NCBI GenBank assembly: GCA_024663395.1
Contig: JANFAH010000020.1
Span: 434,001 to 498,000, forward strand
DNA from: Pisolithus tinctorius
Taxonomy: Eukaryota; Basidiomycota; Agaricomycetes; Boletales; Pisolithaceae
DNA: 64,000 nt
Direction: 5' to 3'
Made by a program: the position numbers and the translations under genes. The notes beneath the pieces were generated by a model that was given only the letters and a program-made list of their open reading frames with translations, was not told the origin of the DNA and did not search any database. This document shows, one piece after another, positions 11,304-22,199 of the stretch (positions are counted from its first letter, which is position 1; every line of letters starts with the position of its first letter).

Positions 11304-13030
11304 CTATTGCATACATCTCCCAACCTCATTGAGCTTTGCCTCAAGCCATGCATGCCAAACTGTAGCCATATGGTCAGGATTGCTAGTGAATGATAAGTAC
11401 AGACTGGCATGGGCAACATTTCCCTTGAAGTGATTTGCAATCCTAACAATGTCAGCTGGCAAGAACTTATCCATGTCCAACAGCAACAGCTTCTGTGTCG
11501 CCTTGGTCACCAATGGATGGACTGGGTCTTGGCGGAAATTGGGCTTGGGATTGGCCACAGGTTGAATGGGCACAGGTGACTCTGCAAGGGATGTGATTGC
11601 ATGAGTGACAGTGGTCATATGTGAGCAGACTGTACCATGGATACCTCCAACTTCCTCTTCCACTTGTTCAAGTATCATGGTCCCTGTGCATCACTTTCAT
11701 GCCAATGAGGTGGTTGAAGCCACAGTGCTTGAAAGAGCACCTGATATGACAGATTGATCATTGTCGTTGTCTGCCTTCTGCTTTCTGGAGCACTCCATAC
11801 GAGCCAAAATACTTGAGGATGGCTTGATGGAGCTGACAGACAAGCCATTGAATGACAATGGGGCAGTTGGAGGAGTGAAGTTTGATGGTGTGCCAGGGGG
11901 GGCAGCAGACTGGTCTGAGCACCAGTTAAAAGTAGATCCACTATGAACTGAAGTGATGGTAGATGGCGCTGGGTGATGGGAAGTTGTTAGCATAGGGGGG
12001 ATGGGATTTCCAGCTGCAAATGAGTGGAACAAGGGTTGATTGGCAGATGGCCATGATGGTGGAGCATAGGAAGTTGTTGGCATACTGAAGCCAGCACTTC
12101 CAGTCACAAACGGGTAGAAAATCATTTGGTTCATAGATGGCAATGCTGATAAGACAATGGATGACATATCCACATCATGACTGATTGCTGGTGTGCTAGG
12201 TGCACTTCCTCTGACAGGTGCTGGTATTGTGAGGTCAATGGAATGTGACCCCAGGGACAGTGTGTTGTTCCCTGTGCTCTTGCAGTTGGAAGAACTCAAC
12301 CTGGTGCAGGATGGGCCTCCAGAAGAATTGTTGATACTCAATGCTGAAAAGCAATTCAAGCCCTTGCACTTGGAAGGTATGAGTGCACTCATCCTGTCAT
12401 AGAATAGCCATCCCTTGTTTTTATAAGGGGCTGTGTCCTTGTGGACCTGCCAATGTCATCATTAGCACAGGACATTCAATCTGATCAGATTGAATCATAC
12501 CTTCATGTAACCATCCCATGAATTCTTGTTTGCAACACTGATATCAGCCCCTGACTTCAGGGAATATACAAATCCAGATGAATGGCTGAGATGATCAATG
12601 ACTGTGTATGTACTTTGTAGCTGTGTGATATCAGCTAGTTATTCTGTCATTTGACTGACTCACACACCCTTTTCCATTTCTCTTTACATGATTTAGGGGT
12701 TTTGGGCCCCCCTTTCTCAGGGTTTGCAAACATTGGAGAAGCTGCACAGGCATTCCAAAATGGTGCCTTGAAATTTAAACTGTCACCAGTGGTTGCCTTG
12801 TGGGAATCAATGAAGTCAAGAAGAGCAAACGTATCCTTATATGACCACGACACTTGCATTGAGTGGCCATCCAGGGACCACAAACTATGAGATTTACCCT
12901 TGTGGTCAGACAATTTCACTGTTTTACAAGGGGGCATGGCAGCAAATGGAGGGAGAAGCAAGAGTAGATGCTGTACAAGTGGAGCTTTGATGCATAACCC
13001 CACCTCTAGCATGGCATCTCGGCCATACAC
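11304..13030 (-). pseudogene. Myb/SANT-like DNA-binding protein of the Harbinger element
   Basis: The N-terminal part (13030-12647) holds VSWSYKDTFALLDFIDSHK, then FKAPFWNACAASP, then GPKTPKSCKEKWKRV. The spaced Trp residues and basic third helix are those of the trihelix Myb/SANT domain that accompanies Harbinger transposases and helps the transposase bind DNA and enter the nucleus. After a gap with intron-like sequence, a long Ser/Pro/Thr-rich segment follows (12392-11697), and a C-terminal frame (11678-11304) contains HPLVTKATQKLLLLDMDKFLPADI. The gene is convergent with the transposase; they nearly meet at 11107-11304. Frames need joining, so I treat it as broken or multi-exon. Confidence 0.75.
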
Positions 13031-13158
13031 CAGATGCTCTCCTCCTAAATTGGGGCTCTGATTGAACTCTGTATGCTTATGTCATGAAGGCCTGGGACTT
13101 TTTTTTGGGTTTTTTCACCTGGATTCTTTGTGGGACTTCGTTACCAAACTAGCTCTAA

Positions 13159-15577
13159 ATGGAGAAAGGTGAATGAACTTTCTGGAAAGAAAGAAAGAGG
13201 ACATTCTATCCAAAGAACAACCTCTCAGAAGAAAAAGATCCAAATGCCATGGATGTGGATGGAGTGAGACTCTCCAAAGAAGAAAGAGACCATCACATCA
13301 AAGAAGGAAGATGTTTCAGTTGTGGAAATAAAGGACACCTCTCTTGAGAATGTCCTGACAAAGGGAAGACCCCCCAGAAGAAGGTTAAAAAGATTCAAAA
13401 GATTGTGGAAGTTGAAGAAAGCAATGATGAAGAAAAAGTCACTGGCCCTTCCATTGCCTTAGTCAACATTGCTAGGGCATTAGGGAAGGATTTTTAGAAG
13501 GGAACTCTGCATTGACGCCAGATGTTCCCAACACTAAGGACAGTTCTCTTTCTGTTGCACCTGCACTAGTATCTTCTACCCCAGATCATACTATGGAAAT
13601 TCCCATTGCTCTCTACACATCAGAAAGAACTGGAAAAGTTGTCAACACCACTGCACTGGTTGACTCTGGTGCCAAAATCTCCTGCATCAATTGGGGATTT
13701 GTGCAAAAGCTTCAAATCCCCACTCAATGACTCACCAAAGCCATCCTTGCCAAAATCATGGATGGAACCCCAGAACTCCAAGGGAAAAATTTTGTTTTCC
13801 ACTACCCTGTACTTCAAAATCAAAGGATGTGTTCATCAGTCCTTTTTCCACATCATCAATTGTGGATTGGAAAACATTATTCTTGGCCTCCCTTGGTTAC
13901 AAGAAAACAACCCTGTCATTGATTGGAGAATGGGAACCCTCTCCATTAATAAGAAGACCAACAGGTCTAAAGAACTCACCTGCAACATGTCTTCTGTTGC
14001 TGTTGAAGAACCAACCATAAATCTTGTGTCCCCTGTTGAAAAGAAAGGGATTAACAAGTTTATGGATTATGAAGAACCAGAAGACAAAACCATCCATGCC
14101 CACTTCATCATGGCACTAGGAAAACTTGTTGAAGAAGCAAAGAAGGTTAACCCCAAAAACAGCCTTCTTAGAAAAATCACCACAGCTACTGAATTAGCCC
14201 AAGAAGAACATAAAAAGAAGCCAAAAGCTGTCCTCCCTGAAGAATATAAGGACTTTGCCTCAGTTTTCAAGAAACCTTCTGATGGAGTACTGCCTCCATC
14301 ATGACCTTATGACCATGCTATAAACCTTGTTGATGACTTCATTCCCACAGTGGCTAAAGCATACCCACTTTCCCCTTCTGAAAGAGAGTCCACAGAAAAG
14401 TTCATAGAAGAAAACCTTCAAGAAGGAAAAATCCATCCCTCAAAGTCTCCTCAGGCAGCACCCTTCTTCTTTGTTGGACTACTGATATCTAAACAAAAAT
14501 ATGGTGAAGGATGCATACCCCCTTCCCCTCATCTCAGATCTAGTCAACAAACTCAAAGAAGCACCTATCTTCACAAAAATGGATGTGAGATTGGGCTATA
14601 ATAATGTCTGTATCAAAGAAGGAGACCAGTGGAAGGCTGCATTCATCACACATAAGGGACTCTTCAAACCCACCATTATGTTCTTTGGGTTATGCAACTC
14701 TCCTGCCACCTGCCAGCATTTCATGAACAACTCCTTCCAGGACATGATCACTGAAGGATGGTTGGTTATCTATATGGATGACCTCCTCGTTTTCTCCACC
14801 AATCCCAAAGAACACAAGTGGAGAACCTGCCAAGTTCTCAAACGAATGAGGGAGTTGTTGCTACCCCTCAAGTTAGAAAAATGGCATTTTGATCTGACTG
14901 AGGTGAATACCTTGGGATGATCATCAAAGAAAACACCATCACCATGGATCCTGTCAAGGTCCAAGGCATTGCTGAATGGCCTGTCCCAAAGAAGGTCAAA
15001 GATGTGTGATCCTTTCTAGGATTTGCAAATTTCTATTGAAGATTTATTCCTTACTATTTGGACATTGTGCACCCCTTGATTGACCTTACCAAGAAAATGA
15101 CCACCTGGGAATGGTCAAAGAAATGCCAGAATGCCTTTTAACTCCTAAAAAGGATCTTTATGGCACAACCGACCCTTCAAATGCCTGATACTTCTTGACC
15201 ATTTGCAATTACCACTGATGTGTCAAAGTATGCAACCAGAGGTGTTCTCCTCCAGGAAGATTCTAATGGCCAGTGGCAACCCTGCACCTTTATCTCTCAA
15301 TTATTCAATCCTGCAGAAAGAAACTATGACATCTATGATGGGGAACTTCTAGGTGTCAACAGGGGATTGAAAACCTGGAGACATTACCTACATGGATCCC
15401 TGTTCTCAGTAAAGGTCTTTACTGACCACAAAAACCTGACCTACTTTAAAGCACCACAGAACTGAACCATCACCAGGCCCACTGGCTCCTTGACCTTGCA
15501 GACTTCGATTTGCAACTGGAGCACATCCCTGGAAAAGACCTAGCAGCCCCTGATGCACTCTCCTGCCAACCTGACCA
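13159..15577 (+). pseudogene. Chromovirus A gag end, protease, reverse transcriptase and RNase H
   Basis: The zinc knuckle (about 13318) is followed by the aspartic protease with ALVDSGAKISCINW (13645-13690), DSG being the active site. The RT follows: SRPY-type start at about 14300 (TGA in place of Arg), [43 protein letters not shown], and the catalytic YMDD at about 14772-14783 (LVIYMDDLLVFSTN). RNase H is at 15200-15470 (TTDVSKYATRGVLLQE, ELLGVNRGLKTWRHYLHG, FTDHKNLTYF). The polyprotein is cut by several stops, mostly CGA-derived TGA, and by frameshifts near 14500 and 15465. It stops at about 15577, after the LEHIPGKDLAAPDALS block, where insertion E begins. Confidence 0.88.
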
Positions 15578-17642
15578 AGTCAACACAGCTCTCAGTCTGT
15601 GTGGAGTCCTGAGAGCTGCTACCTATTTTTTTGCCTTGGGGGCAGAGCCCGAGGTTGAGGCCAGTGCTGCCTCAGAGGTGGCTTCAGTGCAAGCTTTGGC
15701 TTTCCTGGCTTTCTTGGGACACTTATCTGCAAAATGTCCAGTGCCCCCACAGAACATACAGAGGTTATTATCCTTATGATGCTTGTGCTCCTCCAGTGTC
15801 AACTTGCCATCCTTGCCCAGTTTGTTTGAGTCTGGTTTGGACAAGCTAGAGCTGGTCTGACCGGTCAAGGCAGGTTTGGATTGAGGTTGGCTACCAGAGT
15901 TGCCATTTCCAGAGTTATTGCCAGTCTTGGATTTCTCTTGACTGGGCTTAGACTGATTGTTGTGACTGGGGTTGGGAGTTGACTTGTTACCAGAGGATGA
16001 CCCCTGGTGCTTACTGGACTGCTGAATCTCCTCTTTGTGCTCCCAGTAATGTGTGTTGATCTCCTGAGCTAGGTGGTGAAGCTCATGCAGGGTTCTTGGT
16101 TTGCCAACCTGGCAGACCTCATCTTTGATATGGTCAGGGAGACCAGTGTAGAAGAAGTGGTGCAGGGTGCCATCACCATATCCCTGGACTTGAGAGGCAA
16201 GCTGGTTGAATTCGACCATGTACTTGTTGACCTGTTGATTGTCTAGCTGGCTTTCAGTGTTGGCCACTGGGTCATGAGGTCCAAAAGTGGTTTGAAGTTC
16301 TATGATGAACTCTTTCCAAGAGTCCATCCAATAAGGCTGGTCCTCTGGGTCTTCAGTCCCAAGTAGGTCTGGTTTGAACCACTCAAAAGCCATCCCTTTC
16401 AGGAATGACTGCACAAAGGTGACCTTAGCCTGGTCGCTTCGAAAGGCCTGGGGCCAGTCCCAGAAGTTGAGTTCACACTGGATAAGAACAGTGCACAGCT
16501 TCTTTGGGTCTGTCCCATCAAAGGTGTCCAGTTCATGCAATTTGGTTCTAGAAGAGGATTCAGAGTTGGTGCAAGCATTATGTGTGAGAAGCTCAGTGGC
16601 TTTGGCAAGATTATCAAGCACAGTTACACCAGGCTCAATGTCATCCTCTGGGAGGGGTTCTTCATTGTCATTATCTGGGTCATCTCCTGGCCCATCATTG
16701 CCAGGACCATCATCACCAGGGTCATTACCCCTGGGATTGAAGTCATCTGGTTCATCTGGGTCTGGTTCATCATCTGGATCATTAGTGGGTGTGAGGGGTT
16801 GATTAGGAATGGGGGTAGTGGATTTACAGGCTGAGAAACCCCTGAAGTTGTTGACTTCACCAGGTGACCTTCTGGCTGTCCCTAAGGACACCAGGGTAGT
16901 GGCACAGTGCAAGTCAACTGCTGAGGCAGAATCTGGGTTGGTGGTAGCATGTGCCCATGCTGCTTGAGTTCTGGTTTGGGTAGGCATGCCGAGGGTGTGA
17001 TACTGAGGCTTGAACAGAAGGGTGGTGACCCACACCAGTGTGAGTCTGAAATACTGTTAAGTCTGGGTCTTCACTGGTCCAAGGCCAGTCCAGAGTCCAG
17101 TTGGGGGTCAGAAGGTAATATGAGATACTAGAGGTTTTTGGACTGTTGGACTTAGCAACTGAAGGCACAGCACTATTCCCTTGCATGGGCTGTAGTCCAG
17201 TCAAGAGACAGAAGACAGAGGACAGAGGGGACTGGGTTATGACAAGACTAAGTTGATTTCAGACTGAGGCTGAAACAGATTATCCTACAGCTTAAATACT
17301 AGAAGTAACCTAAGTGTAATGTAGCACTGGAGACTGGTCTGCACTGGTACAGCAATGATTGGTAAACACATTGGTAAGTAGTGTTACAAAGAATATTATC
17401 AAGCAAAGACTATGAACAAGGATTTACCAGGAACAAGGGCAGGACTTGTGGCTGGGCCAGGTGTTACACTGGCCTGGTACTAAACTGAGGGGACAACTCG
17501 ACTGGGCACTGCCTTGCAGTGCCTTATGAGCTAACATGTTTCTGGGTCAAAGGGTAAAGACTGGGGCTGGAGCAAGGGTTGGATGGGACTGGTCAAGATC
17601 GGTGTGGAGCTGGTCTAGAGTAGTCTAGACATGGTTGTGACA
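15578..17642 (-). mobile_element. LTR-retroelement fragment E (probable 5' LTR plus gag only)
   Basis: The right edge is sharp: reverse complement TGTCACAACC at 17642, abutting chromovirus A integrase sequence. A probable LTR runs 17642 to about 17240 (sense end CTTGTCA). The minus-strand gag follows and then nothing of pol. The left edge at about 15578 is fuzzy and about 0.9 kb of host integrase is missing there, so the simplest reading is insertion followed by a deletion that removed E's pol and 3' LTR plus part of A. Confidence 0.6.
15623..17204 (-). pseudogene. gag polyprotein of fragment E
   Basis: The long frame 17035-15623 (470 codons), with an N-terminal extension in another frame from 17204, gives a Ty3/gypsy gag. 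It has an acidic Asp/Pro/Asn-rich leader (DDEPDPDEPDDFN and DGPGNDGPGDDPDND), the capsid core (KLHELDTFDGTDPKKL, FLKGMAFEWFKPDLL, WMDSWKEFIIELQTTFGPHDP, YMVEFNQLASQVQGYG), a Ser/Asn/Lys-rich linker and the CCHC knuckle CMFCGGTGHFADKC near the end. Apart from the N-terminal frameshift the frame is clean, unlike the surrounding chromovirus A, so E is younger. Its gag resembles that of element C (37538-38266). Confidence 0.85.
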
Positions 17643-19615
17643 TCAACATTCACTAAAGAACTTGCCTCCCTTTTGGGATACTCCCTTGCTTTGTTGACAG
17701 CATACTGTCAAAGTCAGACAACACCCCTGGCTCCTTCTTAGGGCGGAGTTGGAGCGGGTTGGGCTGTGGAGTACAGCGGTCAAAGTCCGAAGTGAATCCG
17801 ACCACTGGGTGATGAGATATTCGATGAACAGTGAGCGGAGGGGTATGAAGGAAAGTCTCAGAGGCTGAGGTTGGAGTCGGAGCCGGAGATCAGAGGTCGG
17901 AGGTTGGATGAGAGGGCGTTGGGTTCAGCTAGTGCGCTGCCCCCTTGTGTGAGCTCAGCCCTCCTATTTCAGAGGTGGAGTGGACTCAGAGGAAGTGGAG
18001 ACAAAACTCTGGAGGGGACTGAGAGGGAGTTGAAGGTGGGGACTTTATTCGATATTCGTACTCCTTACATCGGAGTACTACGTGGCCTTATATATGATGT
18101 AGGTCAAGGGCGGTGCAGTACAGAATGTAAACCAATAAGTGTATAGTGGGTTAGAGTCCTTCTGACACAAGGGATAGAGGGTAGGGATGACGGGGACCTT
18201 AACTGAGACAAGGAAACTACTACAACGAGGAAGAGAGGGTAAATACTGAAGGAGCAGAAGAATGGAGAAAACTGACACAAGGGCGGAACCCTATCTAGAA
18301 TGCAGGGCTGCAAGTCCGACAGCCCATGTGACCAACCTTAGGGCGGAGTTGAGCAGAATTGGTCAGAACATGGACAGGGGACCTCAGAGAGGTGTGGGGA
18401 TGTGTCGGGAGGGTCGGAGGAGTGCAGGAACACATTGGAGGAGGGCGGAGAAGCACGGGAACATGTCGGAAGAGGGTGGAGAAGCGTGGGAACATGTTGG
18501 AGGAGGGCGGAGTAGGTGTCAGGGGCTTATGCTGGTGTCATGGTCATGACACATACCATCCTCAAACTGATGGGGAAACCAAATGCATAAATCAAGAGGT
18601 TGAAATGTACCTCTGCATCTTCTGTCAGAATGACCCCACTCAGTGGGTGGTTAACCTCCCCATGGCAGAGTTTGTGCACAATCACTGCCCTCATTCTGTC
18701 ACCCATCAATCACTGTTTTACCTCATGTACAGTTACAAACTGAAACCACTCCCATCTCTGATCGCAGAAACCCACCTTCCTGTTGCTGAGTCTAGATTCA
18801 AGGAACTCTGAAAAGCTAGAGAAGAGGCCCTTGCAGCACATGACCTAGCCAGAAAAACAATGAAAGACTGCTTGTCACAACCCTTCACCCTGTTCCAGAA
18901 AGGTGATAAGGTGTGGCTAGAAGCATGGAACCTGAGGTGTTCCTATGAAAATAGAAAACTCACCCCAAAATGAGAAGGACCCTTTGTCATCTCTGATGTC
19001 CTGTCTCCAATCACCTACCACCTCACCATTCCTGCACGATGGAAGATCCATGACATCTTCCATGCTTCTCTCTTATCTCCCTATTATGAAAATGACATCC
19101 ACAGACTGAACTTTCTGGCTCCATCACCTGACCTTGTCAATGAGGAGGAAGAATATGAAGTAGAGGCAATAGTTGGCCATAAAAGATCCAGCCACAGACA
19201 CGCCTTTTTAGTCAAATGGAAGGGCTATCCTTCTTCTGAAAACTCATGGCAAACAGGAGCTCACCTGGAACATGCAGATGATACACTCTCCACATATAAG
19301 AAACACTTCCCCAAAGACTTCCCTCTCCAGAAACCACCTACTCAATGCTCTTCTCACACTATCAGAATCATCTCCTTCAAAATGCCTCCTTGTCACTACA
19401 CCTACCCCTGCAAACCCTCTCATCATCATACCCCTTTCACTTGTCGCCAGCGACAACCTGCTAGTGATCAGATGATTGCTTCTTACTGTCTCTTCATTGC
19501 TGACCCCACCATCATCAGCATGGTCTATCATGAAGTCAATGAAAATTCTCCTCTCAACCTGGTCTATCACACCACCATCCAAGCCCTTCAGCTTGAGGAG
19601 TTGTTGTGTTATGTA
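17643..19615 (+). pseudogene. Chromovirus A integrase C-terminal half with chromodomain, split by solo LTR D
   Basis: 17643-17705 encodes FTKELASLLGYSLALLTAY. After LTR D the frame resumes at 18557 with HPQTDGETKCINQEVEMY. The position of the catalytic Glu reads Lys, consistent with CpG decay of ACCGAA. Then come PMAEFVHNHCPHSVT, a TGA after KEL, the GPF/Y-like segment GPFVISDVLSPITYHL and WKIHDIFHASLLSPY. The chromodomain is at about 19150-19310 (EYEVEAIVGHKRS, LVKWKGYPSSENSW) with its aromatic cage residues visible. A family-specific tail (19380-19618) ends in ELLCYVN followed by TGA. The chromodomain would tether the integration complex to modified histones; the copy is dead. Confidence 0.88.
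17706..18551 (-). repeat. Solo LTR D, CATAC duplication
   Basis: CATAC at 17701-17705 and 18552-18556 flank a sequence that starts TGTCAAAGTC and ends GGTCATGACA. The insertion point splits the integrase codons for AY and HPQTDG cleanly, so the empty site is reconstructable by eye. On the minus strand it holds a TATATAAGG box (about 18090) and an AATAAA just downstream, the expected U3/R arrangement. Near its right end GGAGGGCGGAG-type units are tandemly repeated (18410-18510). Confidence 0.88.
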
Positions 19616-19884
19616 AATTGACAGAACCCTCTTCTGTCTCCTGCATGAACCATCTTAAATGAAATCACACATGAGCAGGTTCCTCTGCTTCTGAGACTTT
19701 TCGATATTCTAGGTGGCACAGACCTCATCTATAACATCTGCCAGTACCCTACGTTGATCACCCCTCCTCCTCCTGGGTGTTGAAGACCCTTGACTGCTAC
19801 TGCTCCCCTGGTTTCTTCCATGTTGTCCTCCTCTCCAGTGTCATTGCCATCATCCTCCCAGTCCACTTCAGCCAACCACCTTTG
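19616..19884 (+). pseudogene. Third ORF of chromovirus A, truncated
   Basis: In frame after the shared TGA that follows CYVN, the sequence continues HEQVPLLLRLFDILGG and YPTLITPPPPG. These segments also occur in the longer B-copy ORF at 30690-31483. It stops at 19884, where a family-C LTR fragment begins. Confidence 0.65.
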
Positions 19885-20252
19885 GAGACCTATATGTCAG
19901 TTCCGATTCCAGTTACTATACCTCCGTAGTAGTATAAAAGCATGTATCATACTCCACCATTCCTCAGTACAAATATCAACTTAGTTCCTACTCCCTCTGA
20001 TTCCATCTTCTGCCTGTCAGAGTTATCTCTGACTCTCCGTCTGTACTCTCCCTCTGAAATATGAGGGCTGAGATTGTGCAAGGGGGTAGCGCACAAGCTA
20101 AACCTGATGCCCTCACTCTGCTCCACCTTTGTCTTGGCAGACCCGACACTCTGCTAGTCGGAGTTCTGTTCCCTTGTGTTGGACTTGCTTCCGAATCCTT
20201 CTCTAGACCTTGTTAAGTGTCGGAGTTGGTCAGAGTAGGCCCAGACTTGACA
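19885..20252 (+). repeat. 3' part of a family-C LTR
   Basis: It matches the sense strand of the LTRs at 32334-33067 and 38868-39601, including the GTATAAAAGCATGTATCAT promoter core and the CAGACTTGACA end. The first half of the LTR is absent, so it is a truncated insertion replacing the 3' end of chromovirus A. Confidence 0.85.
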
Positions 20253-20509
20253 TATTTTGTGTTTTTCTCATGAAAAATTCCACTTTCTGATAAGATAAGC
20301 ATATGGTCATGATTGTAAAATCAGGGGCTACAACTTTTATTATGATGACATCACTCCATTTACACTTCCTGGGGTGGTAATGTAGTACCAGTATTGGCTA
20401 TAGTAGTTGTTAGTGTTGTGTAGTGTAGGCTATGCTACACTTTGGTAGTGCGCATTTTTGACTACCATTGACTACAAAAAGTGTAGCATTGAGTGGTAGT
20501 GGTCAAGTC

Positions 20510-20805
20510 ACATGACAAAAGATCACATGATGCAAGGTTATGTTCAGCGATCACATGACCGATTATGTAATGGTCACATGTGCCAATGTCATCCAAATGT
20601 GACACTACCCCAATCACATGATGAGTGATCACATGACAGTCACTGCCATGGTCTCGTGACCTGAGATCATGTGACAGAGAGTCACGGAGTGGCATGGTTG
20701 ACTGGTCACATGATGAGGCACATTGGGTGAATGGGGAGGTCTGTCATGTGATCTTATTAGTCACATGTAGGTGCGAACCTGGTGTCACATGATGTCACAT
20801 GACTA
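20510..20805. promoter_or_regulatory. Cluster of twelve TCACATG/CATGTGA motifs
   Basis: Within about 300 bases the octamer-like TCACATGA or its reverse occurs twelve times, in both orientations and at irregular spacing. CACATG is an E-box. If CpG decay is allowed for, the ancestral site could be GTCACGTGAC, the bHLH (CBF1/USF-type) palindrome. No gene starts next to it. It lies inside KDZ element 1, between the LTR fragment and the right minisatellite. The stretches 20253-20500 and 20810-21360 show no gene. Confidence 0.55.
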
Positions 20806-21359
20806 TACTCACTTCATGTTCGACACTGTGAACCTGGCATGTGACCAATCTGCCCCTGAATGTATGCTGTTGCAGAGTGTGGCTGCACTACAACATCAAT
20901 CATGTTACTACTCATTCATTCCTTGATGGAATGGTCTGTATTTCAGTAGGTGAACTGGTCTACATAGTACCTATATCATGTCCAAAGATCAACCAATCAA
21001 AATCTCTGGCTGCTAGGATATAACAGGATTGAAAACAGCCAGAAAACATCCCACCATGCATCCCTTACTGGGTGCATGCCATATTTTATACCTCACCTGG
21101 ATTCCCCATGTCAGCATCCATCTATGTACAAGATTTCAGGGCAGTCCAATTGAAATTGAGTGAACAGGAATCCAATTACACTTCCCAGATGCATGGGAAA
21201 TCTCCAAAAAGCGCAAATAAAATAGTTGACCATGTCACACCTCAATTCTGGTAGTCATAGCCCCACTGGAGAGTGAGCAATGAAATGTTTTTGATATGTT
21301 TTGGCAATTGCCACTATTTTATTTGCACTTTTTGGAGATTTCCCATGCATCTGGGAAGT

Positions 21360-21952
21360 GTAATTGGATTCCCCACACCTGCTTGGAGATTCTCCCAACC
21401 CACTTGGAGATTCTCCACACTTGCTTGGAGATTCCCCATACCTGTTTGGAGAATCCCCCAACCCATTTGGCAAAAGACTCATTTGGGTCCTTTTTGGTAT
21501 GGGGAAAGTCCCATGGAGGCCCTATTTCAGCTGGAGAAAGCACCATCTGGGTCCTTTTTGGTGTGGGGAAGGTCCCATGGAGGCCCTATTTAAGCTGGAG
21601 AAAGCACCATTTGGGTCTTTTTTTGCATGGAGAAAGGCCCATTAAGGCCTTATTTCAGCTGGAGAAACTCTCATTCTGGTCTATTTTTGCATGGAGAAAG
21701 TCCCATGGAGGTCCTATTTCAGCTGGAGAAACCCTCATTGGGTCCTTATTGGCATGGAGAAAGTCCAATGGAGACCCTATTTCAGCTGGAGAAAGGCCCA
21801 TATGGACCCCAGTCACTCTGACATATTTGGGGAAACATATATTAATTGTGGAGAAATCCATTTCTCCATCACTATCCCAGGAGAAATCCAAAGGGGGCCT
21901 GGAGAATCCCCAGGCATGGTGCTGGAGAAAAAACTTTCCCCACCAGTGGTTG
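21360..21952 (-). repeat. Right subterminal minisatellites of KDZ element 1
   Basis: From 21366 to 21470 a 21-bp unit repeats about five times (GGAGATTCTCC, then CACACTTGCTT and similar). From 21480 to 21830 a compound unit of about 66 bp repeats about five times (GGAGAAAGTCCCATGGAGG, then CCCTATTTCAGCTGGAGAAA). The 21-bp array lies on the inner side, as at the left end, so the two ends are mirror images in architecture. Confidence 0.8.
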
Positions 21953-22048
21953 GGGATACCCAACCTGTCAAGACCTCATAGGTATATACATCTGTAGAAA
22001 TATGTAGACCTAATAGGTCTCCAAAGGTGGTTGACTGAAGTGCCCAGT
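21953..22048 (-). repeat. Right terminal inverted repeat of KDZ element 1
   Basis: In reverse complement it runs GGCACTTCAGTCA, GGAGACCTATTAGG, ACAGATGTATATACC, then GGGTATCCCC, matching 1640-1728 with few gaps. CATCCTGC follows at 22049-22056. Confidence 0.65.
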
Positions 22049-22199
22049 CATCCTGCTCTCTCCAAAGAGCCAACAAACCATGTGCCTGCTGCCTGTCTGG
22101 CCCCAATCCTCAACCCTGTGAGTCTTGTGGCTCATCTTCACCATCCATAGTCGACCCCAAGGTCGCTTTCAGTGTCTCAGAAGCCAAACTTGCATATAC

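Larger units (their letters stand above)
9545..13155. mobile_element. PIF/Harbinger element, two genes, TAA duplication
   Basis: TAA at 9542-9544 and 13156-13158 flanks inverted ends that begin GAGCTAGTT and are alike for about 90 bases (GTCCCACAAAGAATCCAGGT and so on). Three-base TAA/TTA duplications are diagnostic of PIF/Harbinger. Inside are a plus-strand DDE transposase (9697-11107) and a convergent minus-strand Myb/SANT-like gene (13030-11304), the classic two-gene layout. It lies within gag of chromovirus A and is therefore younger than A. Confidence 0.9.
8225..19884 (+). mobile_element. Ty3/gypsy chromovirus A, degenerate and multiply interrupted
   Basis: In order on the plus strand: LTR 8225-8677, gag 8997-9541, Harbinger insertion 9545-13155, zinc knuckle and protease 13159-14020, reverse transcriptase and RNase H 14200-15575, insertion E 15578-17642, a short integrase piece 17643-17700, solo LTR D 17706-18551, integrase remainder and chromodomain 18557-19320, tail and third ORF up to 19884. 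About 0.9 kb of integrase is missing at insertion E. The 3' end is replaced by a family-C LTR fragment. Nearly all in-frame stops are TGA where relatives have Arg, i.e. CGA to TGA. The element interrupts the 5' part of the KDZ transposase gene. Confidence 0.85.
1640..22048. mobile_element. Giant KDZ DNA transposon 1 (about 20.4 kb including nested insertions)
   Basis: The two ends are related in inverted orientation. The left end runs CACTTCAGTCA, GGGGACCTATTAGG, then GGGTATTCCC. The reverse complement of the right end runs GCACTTCAGTCA, GGAGACCTATTAGG, then GGGTATCCCC. Inside each end lies a minisatellite whose core GGRGATTCTCC repeats every 21 bp, in mirrored order. The only element-own gene recognised is a minus-strand KDZ transposase (5880-8224). 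Everything from 8225 to 20252 is later retroelement insertion, and 4283-5821 is a foldback element. Boundaries rest on terminal similarity and an imperfect 8-bp duplication. That both ends belong to one element is an inference, supported by the same architecture in element 2. Confidence 0.65.

Noticed and set aside
15572..15600. TCAAC duplication for fragment E (TCAAC near 15575 and 17643)
   Set aside because: The left side does not continue into an LTR end and the host sequence is deleted, so the match is likely chance.
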